Positions 33,927 to 46,627 are shown, counted from the first letter of the stretch. The stretch is 64,000 nucleotides of DNA from Monilinia fructicola (GCA_008692225.1 VICG01000014.1:1116001-1180000); one strand, 5' to 3'. Made by a program: numbers and translations. The notes: generated by a model not told the origin, from the letters alone.

Positions 33927-35948
33927 ATCAACAAACAGTCATCAAGCAAGAACCCTATGACAACAACCCATTTGTCTTCGATCAATACCACGGCAACCAT
34001 ATTCAGGGCAACCATTTACAACGCCCGAGTGACTCCAATTGGTCTTCAATATTTAATCCATATTGGAACAATACAAGTACAAGTACAAGTAGAAGTACAA
34101 GTACAAGTACAAGAACAAGGACAAGGGTTTGCAATCACAACAACATAGTAAATCAAGAAATATTTCAACCAATCCAAAAGTCGAATCCACTTCAATATAC
34201 TACCTCTCGAGAATACATACAGGCAGCTGCGCCGAGCATAAAACAAAGTGAGTCACGATTAACCATTTATTTGTCTTTTCTTATGCCTCTTTGTTATTTT
34301 TATCTATCCTTGTCCGCTTCCTTGTATGTCCATCCATCCATACGGATTATTGTCGCCATGATACCTAGCTGCCTACCAATTATCCGCTCATCACTATTGT
34401 GGCATGTGACTGATGAACATATTCTATATGTAGTGCTTTTAGCTATGTCACATAACCTTACATCGAATAGTCAGGATATATCATCATCAAAGTCGCCTGC
34501 TCTTCCTCAAGGCTCCTACAGAATTGAAGGAATAACCGATGACCGTGCCAACAATAATAGTGCGAGTCATACCCAAAGATTCTTACCTGCAGTTTCACAT
34601 CTTCAGCCAAGTATAACAACCGTTGGTTCCCCCGATCAAGCTGAAGGACGCGAACACAAGAAGCAGAAGAAGCAGGAGAAGCAGAATGAAGGTGGTACAC
34701 AAGATGATGATGTGTTATTACTAAGCGTGGCTGGTACAAATACTTCGCCACATCACGTTAGCGCACAAGGCAAACACCAATTTGAAGCCGGCTCTCAAAG
34801 TCAAGGATATCAGCAATTGCATTATCAAGAATCCAATAATCAACTACAAAGCGACCAAGCCGGACTGTACGAACGTGGCGAACAGATCCCTTACGAATAT
34901 TTGCCAGGTATACATTCACCCCCTACTCAGGATAATCCATTTTTTGTTGAAAATTACCATCGTGGCCCAGATCCAAACTTCTTTCAAAATTACGATCCTA
35001 CACGTTCAAACAACAATATGAGCTTAAGCTACGAGTCCAGAGCATTTATGCCTGATACACAATACCCGATGCAGATGGCGCACGAAACTCAAGAACAAGA
35101 TGAGTTTAAACCACACGATGAACCTCATTATCCAAGTCCCCCTCCTCCGATGTCCGAGAATCCTTATACCGCACAACCTATGACGGAAACTCCTGAACAT
35201 CAAGTTTTGGAACTGCCGGAATTACCAAAAGATGAGGAGGAAGCGCCATCACCGGGGAGATCAAAGCCAGTACCAAAGCCTGATAGAGAGGTCACAAAGG
35301 ATGCAAATGGAAGATTCTACTGTACTTGGCCCGGGTGTACCGAAGAAATCAAAGATTTTTAATAGAAAATGCGAGTGGAGGTAAGCACAATTTTCCTATA
35401 TGCATTAGTAATATTATTGACATTTTTGTAGTAAACATATGGACAAACATGATCGGCCATATAGATGCAAAGAAACTGGTTGCGAAAAGCTGCCTGGATT
35501 TACATATTCCGGAGGACTTCTACGACACGAAAGAGAAGTTCATGGGAAACACGGTGGCCCGAAAAAACAACTCAACTGTCCGCATCCTAACTGTAAACGA
35601 CACACTGGAAAAGGATTTTCCCGACAAGAAAATCTTAATGAACATTTACGACGCGTGCATACTGACGGGGTAATGTCGCAAATAACAATGGAAGAAACGG
35701 AAGAAGATGCCAGCCAAGCAGTTATAACAGGCATGAAAAGAAAACGCGGAAATAGCAAGGAAGATACAAACGAACTTGAAGCTCTACGCGAAGAGATCAA
35801 GAAAATAAAGGCAGAAAATGATGAGCTGAAGAGGAATTCACAGGCGCAACAAGCGCAAACTGCAGAAGTTATGCGCCAACTGGTTGAACTGCAAAATTTG
35901 GCCACCTTGCAACATCCCAGGATGAACGCCCCACAGGCCAATATGTAA
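33927..35948 (+). CDS. C2H2 zinc-finger protein, likely transcription factor (start unresolved)
   Basis: Exons supported: 33927-34247, 34443 (or 34434)-35380, 35432-35948; the first exon is not identified. The middle part is Gln/Asn/Pro-rich and disordered. Three C2H2 fingers follow: one spans the 35380/35432 intron (FYCTWPGC ... KHMDKH), the second is YRCKETGCEKLPGFTYSG with HEREVH, the third is LNCPHPNCKRHTGKGF with HLRRVH. After them comes a predicted coiled coil (ELEALREEIKKIKAENDELK), which suggests dimerisation. A run of five T at 35356-35360 puts a stop inside finger 1; with four T the frame reads KDFNRKCEWSKHMDKH and matches the next exon's phase. An ACAAGT hexamer run (34074-34125) encodes a Thr/Ser/Arg repeat. 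Target genes cannot be inferred. Confidence 0.75.
34074..34125 (+). repeat. (ACAAGT)n within the C2H2 gene
   Basis: Hexanucleotide repeat in a coding exon, in frame, encoding alternating Thr and Ser then Thr and Arg residues. Confidence 0.85.
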
Positions 35949-37017
35949 AATCTAAAATCCCCATAAGGGGGGGGGAGGGGTAAGAGGGATTGATATGAGT
36001 CGAGATGAGGAGATGTGGAGACGATAGATATTCTTTGATACTCACGGAAATAATTTCTCTTTCTTCTCTTGAGGTTTAGGTGCTTGCATGGTTGGGAAGG
36101 GGCATTTGAGGGGAGTTCAATGGCTACATGCAACATGGCACTTATTTCGGCGTTCTCACAAAATGCTTCTTTCTGGCACAAGGGAGGACTTGGCTTTCTT
36201 GATTCCAATCCCTCCGTATTTGATAGGTAGATTTTGACTAGCACTCGTCGCTCAAGCGTTATACTATATAAGATATGTCTGTATTACTATTACCACAACC
36301 GCCAGAACAAACCCGCGCGAAATCCTATGATAGATGAGAGAGATTCTCCGTTTGTTGATTGATGGTCCATTCGCTCGCTCGCTCGCTTGCTTGCTTGCTT
36401 GCTTCCTATAATGTTCATGCCCCGTAACCCCCTTTTTAAACGAAATGCGTACCCCGAGAGCCTGAGGTTGTGATGCTGATATGCAGCGGCTTGCCTGCCT
36501 GCCTGCCTGCCTGCCTTGCCTTGGTGCGTGTGTGAAAGTTGATGTCTGAATACTCAGGTTGGAAGATTATGGGCATTCCGCCCGGCCCGCCCAGACGTTT
36601 GGGAGCGGGGGGTTAACGTTGCCGCCGCCACGGTTGGGGGAAAGCTTAAGCCCTTGGGTATGGGAGTATGCGTGATGCATGGAGGGGGGGTCGACGTCGG
36701 CGGCAACGTGTTGCTCGTTTGGTTTGGCGTATCATGCAATTTGGGGGCGGGCAAGGGCAGGCGGGGAGGGGCGGTGGTGGAATCTTGGGTTCGAATTCCT
36801 GCAGTATGTTTGCAATTGCTGCGATGCATGTACATGTGTATGTGGTCGATGGAGGGTGTTTGATTCGATGATGGGCCACCCACCTACCTACCTACCTACC
36901 TACCTACCTCGGTCGTGCGATAGCGCTAGCTGCTTCGCGTTTTTTGCCTTACGTGTATAGATACATAGAGAGATAGAGCTTGAGATTTAAGATTTGAGAT
37001 TTGAACGATGCTAGCCA

Positions 37018-37050
37018 TAACCCTAACCCTAGCCCTATCCTTAACCCTAA
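37018..37050. repeat. Interstitial telomere-like repeat (CCCTAA)n
   Basis: Contains TAACCCTAACCCTAGCCCTA followed by TCCTTAACCCTAA: two exact and several variant copies of CCCTAA, the complement of the TTAGGG telomere unit used by most filamentous ascomycetes. It is isolated inside the window rather than at an end. Confidence 0.75.
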
Positions 37051-37181
37051 TACTGAAAGGTGATGGTGAACAGATCAATGCTGTAAGTAATCAATCAACC
37101 AATCAACCAATAACGAAAAACGACCCAAAGTCATCGACGGACGGAAAGTAGGTAGGTAGGTATACTCTTTCGTTCCATTCT

Positions 37182-37185
<4 letters not shown>

Positions 37186-37212
<27 letters not shown>
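37186..37212. repeat. (CA)n microsatellite
   Basis: About thirteen dinucleotide copies. Confidence 0.9.
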
Positions 37213-38537
37213 TCCACTCCGCAGCAAGGCTCAAGCGCCGTCACAATAGCATATATCGATCGCAACACACAACACACAACACACAACACACACGCAATAC
37301 GCAACACGCCGCACAGGTCGGAGGTAGGTACAGCGCCGTATACATACGTAGAACTACAGTGCCTCGCCATCGCTCGGTCGGTCGGTCCACCAGGTGGTCG
37401 AAGTTCGGAGGTTGAAGGTTGAAGTTCGAAGCCCAGCCCAGCCCAGCCTCATCTCCTCACACACGCAGACGCAGACGCAGCGCATCACGCAAGTTCAATC
37501 CAGCGACCTGCGTACTGTGGTGTTCGTTCCATCGAGAACTACAGGAGAACGAACGGGTTCATTTTCCACGTTCCACGTTCCGCGCGGCGGGTGGCGGGTG
37601 GGGGCTGAGCTCGCTACATGGGACTACTTATTGTATGTATGTATGTATGTACTTGAGTATGTAGTTTGATTGATTGATAGATTGATAGATGCAGGACCAG
37701 CATCGCTTGTCATATAATTCCATAGTAAAAGTATCTTTGGCGACTTATTTGTTTACTTATTTACTTTACCTACTTTACCTATCTATCTATCTATCTGCAT
37801 GCAATCACCAGGATAACAAGAGGAGGTAACCTGTGCGTGAAAAAGAGATGACAACCCAAGCCCAGCCCAGCCCAGCCTGGCTTGAGTGAACGGAAATGCA
37901 ATGCCCCACAATGCCACACAATACAATACATACAACACAACACAACGCAAGACTTCACCAAGACGAGATTCAGAGTCGGGGTTGCCGCGAGGCACGGATG
38001 GAGAACTACGGTATGCGATCTATTGAGCAGGTGTTCTGCAACAGGAGGGGAGGGGCTGATGTCAGCTTGAGGATTATATGCTGGCAGGGGTTGTATCGGA
38101 GTGCTGGCTATCGGTCGGTCGATGGATGGATGCGTGCATGGAGGGAAGAATTGCGTTTACAGCCCAGTGTGGATGGCGGCGTTGGATGGATATTTTCGCA
38201 ATCCTGCACGTAACCTGCCAATCTTCCGTAGGGAGATTCCGGGGATGGAAGATTCATCCCGAGTACCCGGACTGGTACCTAGGTAGGTAGGTAGGTAGGT
38301 AGGTATAGTTATCGTTTTTCTTTACTGAATCATTATACTGCATCATTATACTGCGTACTGTAGACATCTCGAATAAATATATGAAAGGTCGTCAATCGCA
38401 TCGGCCATTTCCAGGGATCGATTGTCGCAGCCCAAACGCCAGCCAAACATACGGGATTTCCCCATCGCCCGGCCCATATCCTAACTTCCACATGCATCCC
38501 CATCTTTAATTTATACCTCCGGCCCCAGAGTTCCCCT

Positions 38538-39894
38538 CTACTCAATTTCCATCGCCATCAGCCACTCCTCACTCACCCTCATAAACTTGGCGACAAAAGC
38601 TTCCAGGTGAAAGATCAACTTGGTACCCGTTTTGCATCTATGTTCATAAAATGCAGCCCACTTTACAATATCGCTCTTCAAGGCATCATCGACCAGCGGC
38701 ATGAGTTTCCACGTTAACGTTTTGAGGATCGTTGTGGCGGGGATGCAGTGCGTGAGGAGATCGTAGAGTTGGGCGCGAATTTTGAGGATTTGGGCGGGTG
38801 TGTGTTCGACCGTCATGCTGTGGGCGATGGTTGAGAGGAGTGCTTCCCAATCGGGGGGTGGAATGGGGGTGCTGTCTGTTATGGTTTCGCTGGAGGTTGT
38901 CAGTATGTCCCTGTTCAAAAGACGAACGAATAGATCATGTGCAAGAAATGACTTGGGGAAGAGCGTGAGACGTACTTCTGTGCATGCGCCGCCTCATACA
39001 TCAAAAGCGCTCTCCGCAGGTTCCTTCCACTCTCCTTCGCAACCCTCTCCAGAAATACCCTACTAACACCCCACCCCTCCTTCTTCCCACTCTTCTCAAG
39101 TACCTTTTACAATATCCTCCTCGGTCGGTGCCCCCACCCTGACCAACAACGTCCTACTCCTAATCGGACCAATTATCCCCGACGTACTATTCGCCACAAG
39201 AATCAACCTAACGTTCCCACTATACTTCTCCATGGTCCTCCTCAACGCCGCCTGCGCATCCCTACTCAGCCCATCCGCCTCATTAATCACCACCACCTTA
39301 AACCTCTGCTTGGCGCTCTGATCCACCTGCTGCGTCTGCGCCACCTCCTTCAATAGCTCAGAGATAACAACCCGATCATAGTTGCCCACATCCGAAGGGG
39401 TGATTTCCAAATGATAGAGAGACGAGACGATGTTTGAACTCGAGCTTGCGCGACGAAGACGAGAGTTGAAAGACGCGGGAATCGATCTTGATTTTTTCGA
39501 CCGAGGGCCCGTAGAGTTCTTTGAGCGTGCAGACGATGCGGGTTTTTTTTGCCGGCGCCCGAGGGTCCGTAGAGGAGGAGGTGGGGGAAGTCGCCGGATT
39601 GTGCCTAGACGTTGGGGATGTTGTTAGCATTTATTGCATAGGAACTGAGTGTGCGCTGCATTGTATATAAACTTGGATGCATCTTGAATACATCTTGAAT
39701 AGAAGAAGAAAAAAAAGTGCACCGCAAATGACTATGCTGAGCGAGCCCATCCCATTTTATTCAATCCCATCCAGGACTTCCCAAAAAGCAACAAAAGAGC
39801 AACGTACCAAAGATCTTAAACGCTCCGACAGATCATCATGATAAGTAAGTTGATCGAGGGAACGAGGACGATGTTTATCTACAATAAGCGCCAT
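38538..39894 (-). CDS. RFC5: Replication factor C small subunit (yeast Rfc5 / human RFC3 type)
   Basis: Exons 39808-39894, 38976-39604, 38538-38889; introns 203 and 86 bp with GTACGT donors. Exon 1 encodes MALIVDKHRPRSLDQLTYH. Exon 2 carries the P-loop HLLLYGPSGAGKKTR, YHLEITPSDVGNYDRVV, VVVINEADGLSRDAQAALRR, TMEKYSGNVRLILV and IIGPIRSRTLLVR. Exon 3 carries YDLLTHCIPATTILK and the C-terminal collar IFHLEAFVAKFMRVSEEW. ITPSDVGNYDR and NEADGLSRDAQAALRRTMEKYS distinguish the Rfc5/RFC3 subunit from the other small subunits. It is part of the clamp loader that places PCNA on DNA. As written, three single-base insertions break exon 2: an A8 run (plus-strand T at 39543-39550), 39433-39435 and 39115-39118. 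Removing one base at each gives 354 aa, the length of yeast Rfc5, with perfect intron phases. Confidence 0.93.
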
Positions 39895-40509
39895 ATTGAT
39901 TCGAATGGCCTATATATCGTCTTTTATCGCTGTATGGTGGTAATTATTGACGATTGGGATTGGAATGAAAATTGAAGTTCAAAACGTTTTGAACATGATT
40001 TGAAAACGTTATGGAGACGCGATCAAGCTGATGCGTGAACGCGTTCGCGTAAAGCTGTTTTGCGGGGAGCCACGTGAAGAGTTCGAGGCGAGTCACCGGG
40101 GGGTTAGAAAGGGAGAAACGAGCTACAGTTTGGACTTTCATTTCATGTTTATTATGATTTGGAAGTAGCTCTTTAATTTTGGATTGTATTTCATTGTTCC
40201 TGACCACGTAGGCATGGTACATATTTCCAATAGCTTGAAGTGGTACACTTGCGGAGAAGTATATATTGTATCTGGATTCATAATTTCATTCAACTCATCT
40301 AACTCATCTAACTTATCGACCTAGATAATTCTACAATGGATTCCTAACTCAAGTAAACCCTCCAAAGCGATCTCTATGCTATATGCTCTATTCTAAAAAC
40401 GCCGACGCTCAAACACAACTCGGCAGGTATCTATCTTTTAAGAGAACAAAAGGAGATGCTGATACCGTGGACCTCGCCCATCTCACACAAACCTCCCATT
40501 CGGTAATAA
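39895..40509. other. Intergenic between RFC5 and the lipase
   Basis: About 600 bp. A minus-strand frame at 39944-40222 (92 aa) begins close to the RFC5 promoter and shows no domain; it is not called. The rest would include the RFC5 promoter and the lipase 3' end. Confidence 0.4.
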
Positions 40510-41955
40510 TCACAAGATAAACTCTTCATCCAACCAGTGCTTCAACACAACTCTTCCTTCATCAAAACTCGGCTTGTCAACCCTGACAATGATAGCTGCA
40601 TGACTATGCCTAACCTTATGAATGAATACCGGATACTTCCGCCAACCAACCTTATCCAACGCTTCTATCATTTTGAATTGATATGGTGCTAATGCCAAGG
40701 TAGGAGCAATTGCATCGGATTTCTCTGGATCGACAATATCGCCATGGAAGGATTTGGTTCGTTCCCTCATTAACGGAGAAGAAGCAGATGCATCTTCCGA
40801 GTCCGAATCCAAAGGTGTGTTGAGATATTCGTTACTTTGGGTAGCATTTAGATTCTCGTAGACATCTTCTACCGCTTCACGCATACCATTTATGAGAAGA
40901 GGGAATCGATAATCCTTGGGTTGAATGCCGGCTAACCCTTGTTCATGAAGTCGAATCCGTTTGTTGCTGCGAACACTCTGGACAGCAGAGTTTAAGAGAA
41001 ATGCGACAACACCGAATGGAATGAATATGACCATTGCAGCAATCAAGGGAAGATTTCCCAATGTCTTTTGTGCGCTGGTCATAAACCGCTGGCTAGTATT
41101 CAAATCGGTGTTGTCTAAAGGAGAAACAGGGTTGTGTCTATCCAAAACGACGTCCTCGTAACCCTCGACATAGTTGATCTTGACTTTATCCGGATTTGTA
41201 AATGGGTCGGTGCTTACAATTCCAGTCGTGTAGTAAACGGCGCTTCGATCGTTGATGATGTTCGCATACAAAGTTCTTCTCTCAAATTTGGCAAGTCCTT
41301 TCAGGAAGATTGATTCTGGATCTGCAAGAATCTCAAGCAATGGTCTTCCTGTGTCTCTAAATTTATCTATCGTGAATAATTGTCGACCAGAAGCCGAGAG
41401 AGTTCGTGCTCCCAAAACGTTCCATACATGATTGAGCGTTCCTTTAAGCGGTGTGCGTACTCCAAGATGAGGACTAGCAAAGGTCGTAATATTCTATAAT
41501 CCGGTTAGGATTGTCCGGTACACCTTTTCATACCATCAGTAGACCAACATACCACTGGCTTGATCTTATCGAAGAAGCCCTTGCTATCCAGCAAGCCAAC
41601 CGTGTAACGGGCCACCAGGCCACCTAAAGAATAGCCAACGATAGAGAACCTGGTGATTACTTGTCCCTCTCTAGCAAGCTTCTCGACTTCTTCCTCTATC
41701 TCTGCCGTTACTCGCTCGCCACCTAACTCAATCCCATCATATGTAAAGCTACCGCTGTTGCGTTTTGCTACCAAGATATGAAGGCGATCCTCAGGGTGCT
41801 TCGCTCGTAGAGATTTTGCTACTGTTTCCAAATGAACCGGATTGCCCCAAAGTCTGATCAATCAGGACATAATCATTCGCAGAGAGGAAGAAGAACACTC
41901 ACCCGTGAACAAGCACGCAGAGATGCTGTGCATCACGGCTGCTACCGGTATCCAT
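40510..41955 (-). CDS. DUF676 serine esterase/lipase, lipid-droplet type (Lpl1/Rog1-like)
   Basis: Exons 41903-41955, 41553-41853, 40510-41493; 445 aa with all phases correct and no frame problem. The N-terminus gives MDTGSSRDAQHLCVLVHGLW, an oxyanion-hole HG motif. Then come HILVAKRNSGSFTYDGIELG and the nucleophile elbow FSIVGYSLGGLVARY (GYSLGG). NITTFASPHLGVRTP follows, and VGWRKYPVFIHKVRHSHAAI near the C-terminus supplies the probable catalytic His. A hydrophobic segment (NLPLIAAMVIFIPFGVVAFL) in the middle fits membrane or lipid-droplet attachment. Yeast Lpl1 is a lipid-droplet phospholipase; this family reading is by motif and layout. The ATG at 41955 is preferred because homologous proteins start here; an upstream in-frame start exists. 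Confidence 0.88.
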
Positions 41956-42303
41956 AACTTCAGTACTGAAGAAGGCCCGGTCCAAAGAAGAGAAAGAAAA
42001 GGGTAACAATGCGACGATGAGGGGTTGAAATGTTAGTAGTAAGAAAGTGTCTTCAAGAGACACTTTCCAACCACCAACAATAAGCACTGCTGTCGCGTGC
42101 TCGGGCTTTGCGATGTCCGCGCGCCTGATTGATTTGAGTTGAGTTGAGTTGAGTTGGCTTTGACTCTATGATGCGTTTTTGCAGGGATGAAATTGTGAAA
42201 CCTGCAGGTTGAGAAATGGACTTTCAGGGTCCGCTGTGGATAATATTAAAAGGGGACCTCGATTGTTAAGGTTACCTAGGTAGGTATCTTGAGGTTATTC
42301 ATC

Positions 42304-42390
42304 AAGGTGACAATCAGGGTGACAATAAGGGTGACAATGAGGGTGACAATAAGAATGACAATAAGAGTGACAATAAGAGTGATAAGAGTG
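42304..42390. repeat. 12-bp minisatellite (GGTGACAATAAG)
   Basis: About seven units: GGTGACAATCAG, GGTGACAATAAG, GGTGACAATGAG, GGTGACAATAAG, AATGACAATAAG, AGTGACAATAAG, then a shortened copy. Confidence 0.9.
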
Positions 42391-43555
42391 AATGGAAAGA
42401 AAGAAAGAAACGAATAGAAGAAGAAAGGATCCTTTCCTTTTACTTACAGTAAAATATGATAACGATAACGATACCTAGGTAACCTTAATGATAATGATAA
42501 TGATAATGATAGTTCTAATGATAATGATAATACATCCATATTGTAGTAACCTTAATGATAACGATAAAGAAAAGATAGTTCTAATCAAATCAAGATAGAG
42601 CTGAAGAGACTGTAAGGTTACTACTCGAGTAGTAGTAAAGATAAAAGATTATCAACCTACCTACTCGAGTAGTTCCTGCAGTGATTCTGTAGCTGATATA
42701 ACCACCTGCAACCTTACCAGAGGACAAGAGAAGATAACTTGGAATCTTCCCCAAGTACCCGTGGACTCAGGAGGTACTACGAGGAGCTGGGGAGTACTAG
42801 GTGGTTAAAGTGACTACTCAAGTTCCCTCTAGGTAAGATTACCTTCCGAGGTACTGGAGATAAAAGTACGGAGCACTTTGTAACCTTACTGTAGAAAGCA
42901 TCAAACATGATTAGATTAGATCAGATCAGATCCGATCAGATTAGATTAGATGACACTCTAGCAGATGAGATAATATACATTCAACACCCAGTCTAGGTAG
43001 GTGCTGCAAGGTTACAAGTTACTTTTGACTGCCCAGGTGTGTGGTGAGAGTCCACGGGTGCCTTGGTATGTATCCCATATCCCATATCCCATATCCCATT
43101 CCCGTCGTTATCGTTATCGTTATCGTATACGGAGTACAGCTGGAGCTTCCAAGGTTGAACTAGAACTACCTAGTACAGTATTGTAAGTAAGTACCTATCT
43201 AGGTAGGTAACCTTACTACTCCTGACCTCGACTACCTAGGTAGGTAGGCACAAGTACTTCCATTGTAATTGTAACTTTTTAACAATCAATGCTTGACTGC
43301 TATAAAGGGACAAACAATGAGAATAGCTCAATGGATGATCAGTCGGTACCTAGGTGGTAGGGTTGTGTATATGGTACCTAGGTAAGTAATTATACATGGC
43401 TTCTGTTATTACTGACCACTTGAGCATATCTACCTAGTAATTAGCCATCTAGAACTCTACTGCATCATCCATGTCCTTAGTAGTCTATAGAACCATGCAT
43501 CCATTCATCTATTCATATTCAGCCATTCAGATTCATTCATCTATTCACATTCAGC

Positions 43556-43682
43556 CATTCATATTCATTCATTCATTCATTCATTCATTCATTCATTCAT
43601 TCATTCATCCATCCATCATCCATCCATCATCCATCCATCATCCATCCATCATCCATCCATCATCCATCCATCATCCATCCAT
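43556..43682. repeat. (CATT)n then (CATC)n compound microsatellite
   Basis: A run of CATT tetranucleotides passes into an ATCCATCC/ATCATCC pattern; encoded peptides (Phe/Ile/His/Ser/Pro) are artefacts. Confidence 0.9.
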
Positions 43683-44577
43683 TTATTCATTCCCTCATTC
43701 CCTCATCCCCCTATTTAACTGCTAATTTGATCCTTAAATTCCCTAGCCAAAGCCAGAAGCGAGATGTAAATGAATGAACGCTATTGATGCGAGCCCAACC
43801 GTGAAATTCTTGGAACCATTCATTTCATAATTACTACTTGAGTAGGTACATAAATAGCCCTGGAGAACCAGTAATTAGTAGGCAACCTTTAAAGGAGAAG
43901 AAAGAGATGAAATACTAAGACCGGCACTACTAGAACTACTGGTCCAGTAGGTAATAAGAAGGACCAACTTGCACCAGCCAGCCTTAGCTCTACTAATATA
44001 ATACCTTACTTGGATTATTTGTTCGGCATTCAGATTTCAACCAAGATTTCACTTGGAAGTCACTACAAAGTGCAGGTACCTAGTAATTACCTGGTATCTA
44101 CCTATGTATGCAACCTGAGCTTGCCCATTATTGGCATACGATCCATCACCACCTGCATCACCAGCAATCTTATTCCTTCTATTGACAAACCAATCAACTC
44201 AATCTTGTCTGCTCACGTGACATCCATCTGTCTACAAACTCCTTTACGGAGTACATACCACCACCCATTTGGAAGACAACGAAACTCTTCATTTTTCATA
44301 ACTTCAATCTACTTCCATCAATTCCATCACTTTCATCACTTTCATCAACGAATTCAATATCCATCACAGCAGCTGCTTGGATATTTTATCCAAAATTCAC
44401 TTTCATAAAGGGGCTTATACTTCCAATGGTTGAAGTTTATGCTCATTCATCATGAAAGAAAGGTAGTTCTACAAAGAGTAATATCAAGATTCTTCTATTC
44501 GGCGAATATCAGCTTCACCTTGTCATCAACTTTTGGTCTCTACTCAATCATATACTTCCTCTGTGGAATCCTGCACC

Positions 44578-46627
44578 ATGTTTACCACCAAAAGTCTTTT
44601 CTCCAAAACGAAATGCCCAAATCGGGATAAATGTTTGATCCCAAGATGCATATTCTCACATGATCATCTCACGCTTCAAGCATTACCCAACGGAACAGCA
44701 CAAGTAAACACTACTCAGCAATCCAATGGAAATGATGGAGATCAAGATGGGCAACGAAAACGTCAAAAGATTGATGATGGTGAAAGAAGCACAACACCAA
44801 CCAATGAGCCACCACCTTCATTGATAAGATTAAAGCCGGTCACCACTACGCAGAAGGTGACTGAGAACAAATCTACTCCAATACAAACATCAGAACCCAT
44901 ATCGGCTGCTCGCCGTGATATCTCACCACCACCATTGCGTCGCAAATCCCAGAATGGTACATCGGTACCAACTACTCCTGCCGCTCCTCACAAGGATGCA
45001 CTTCAAAAGCCAAGCCCGTCACTCACTCCAAAGGCCCCAACTGTGAATTCAACACCAGTCAAAAAGCCCGAGAAGATTGAACCTCTCAATCCACGTGCAC
45101 GCAAAACTGCACCAGCTGTTCACAGTACGAGGCTCAAACTCGTGCAAGTTCTACATGACCAATTGAAGCGTCTCAACTCAGAGTTATCCAAAGATGCAAA
45201 TGATGAAGAAGAGGAACTTGTGTTTTCAGATCAAGGATTGATCACAAGAGTTCTGGATATGGAAGAAGCGGCTTGTGAAACTCCTACCATTTACTCCAAT
45301 GTTGTCAAGAATAAGATAATGGTTTACAAGAGAATGACTGTTGCGCAATGGAAGGAAGAAAGGGCGAGAGAGGTAGCCAAGGAGAAAGCATCAAGGGCAC
45401 CCATTTCAGATGCTCCAACCGTGAAACCAGACGAACCACCAAAACCCATCGAGACAGGTCTCAGTCCAGAAGAAGAATTGGCCCTACTTCCAAGATTGTA
45501 TACCCCCATACACGATTTATCTCAACACGGATACGTCACGACAATTCCCACACCTGCAGAAATTGAAAAGGCTAAAAGCGGCATCGAAGCGTCAAAAAGG
45601 CTGGGAAGTTTGTGACCGTTGCAAAACTCGTTTCCAAGTATTCCCTGGACGTCGTGAAGAAGATGGTATACTTGCATCTGGTGGTTGCTGCACTTACCAT
45701 TTCGGAAAGCCCTATTGGAAAGATCGTTCTTCTCTCGACCCTAAAGCTAAACGCGAGAAAAAATGGCGATGCTGTGATGAAAATATTGGAGATACTTCCG
45801 GTTGCACCACAGCCGAGCATCATGTCTTCAAAGTGAGCGAGGTGAAACGTTTAGCCGCTGTATTGAATTTTGAGAAAACACCCGGCAATAAATCGGATTC
45901 TCCTATCCCCAATCAACCCGTCTGTATCGATTGTGAAATGGGCTACACAGTCCATGGTCTCGAACTCATCCGCTTGACCGCTACCTCCTGGCCCAGCGGT
46001 TCCCCACTCCTCGATATCCTTGTTCGTCCTTATGGAGAGATCCTCGATCTCAATTCACGCTACAGCGGTGTCTACCCTCAAGACATCACCTCCGCCATTC
46101 CCTACTCATTTCCTAGCTCTCAGCTCATCTCTCAAACAAAGGGGAAACTCAGAATTGTAGATTCCCCTGCCACAGCCCGCTCACTCCTCTTCTCCTTCAT
46201 CACTCCCTCCACCCCCATCATTGGTCACGGTCTCGAAAATGATCTCAACGCTACTCGGTTCATTCATCCAACTATTATAGACACTGCATTGTTGTTTCCT
46301 CACAAAGCAGGACTTCCGTATAGAAATGGACTTAAAATGCTTATGCAAACGCTTCTCAATCGCAATATTCAGATGATAACGTTTACGGAAGGCAAAGCGG
46401 ATGGCCATGATAGTGAAGAAGATGCGGCTGCGGCTGGGGAGTTGGTGAGGTACCAAGTGGGAAAAGAATGGGAAAAGATGCAGAGAGCGGGGTGGAAATT
46501 AAAGAACGGGGTTTTTGAACCACCGACCGAAGGAGCTGGAAAGGGAGAGACAGAGAGAAAATACGAGAGGATTATAGTAGGTGTGAGTGCCGGCGCAAAG
46601 AGAAATAGAGAGGACATGGAAAACTGA
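44578..46627 (+). CDS. REX3: Rex3-like DEDD RNA exonuclease with a CCCH finger
   Basis: Single exon. ATG 44578 starts MFTTKSLFSKTKCPNRDKC, and CPNRDKCLIPRCIFSH is a CX5CX4CX3H zinc finger. A Pro/Thr-rich linker follows, then a helical segment (ALLPRLYTPIHDLSQHGYVT). A Cys/His segment (GWEVCDRCKTRFQVFPGRRE, CCTYHFGKP, EKKWRCC) precedes the exonuclease. Catalytic motif I is CIDCEMGYT, motif II lies in IIGHGLENDL, and the third acidic region includes PTIIDTALLFPHK. This order matches fungal Rex3/REXO1-type 3'-5' exonucleases that trim small stable RNAs. An extra A in the run at 45594-45598 separates the two halves; removing it changes SKRLGSL-stop into SKGWEVCDRC and gives a 682-aa protein. Both halves are long and continuous, so the indel is sharply placed. 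Confidence 0.9.

Larger units (their letters stand above)
35949..38537. other. Intergenic, highly repetitive, with a telomere-like tract
   Basis: Microsatellites: GCTC/GCTT near 36370-36402, CCTG near 36493-36520, ACCT at 36881-36908, CA at 37186-37212, ACACA at 37262-37295, GTAT near 37634-37652, and GGTA at about 38280-38305. A telomere-like tract is at 37018-37050. 36.55-36.95 kb and 37.3-37.6 kb are GC-richer than their surroundings. No gene is supported; the open frames are overlapping on both strands. Confidence 0.55.
41956..44577. other. Repeat-rich intergenic region
   Basis: Holds a 12-bp minisatellite (42304-42390), ATAATG repeats (about 42490-42540), GATTA/GATCA repeats near 42915-42950, CCATATCC repeats near 43077-43098, and CATT/CATC tetranucleotides (43556-43682). 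It also has many CCTAGGTAGG-type elements and two TACGGAGTA palindromes (43128, 44245). No gene; the start of the exonuclease lies at its right edge. Confidence 0.6.

Noticed and set aside
36760..36830. tRNA-like GGGTTCGAATTCC element
   Set aside because: Resembles a B box, but no A box, acceptor stem or cloverleaf could be folded around it.
42304..43682. CRISPR-like repeat spacing
   Set aside because: Repeats are directly tandem without unique spacers, and the genome is eukaryotic.
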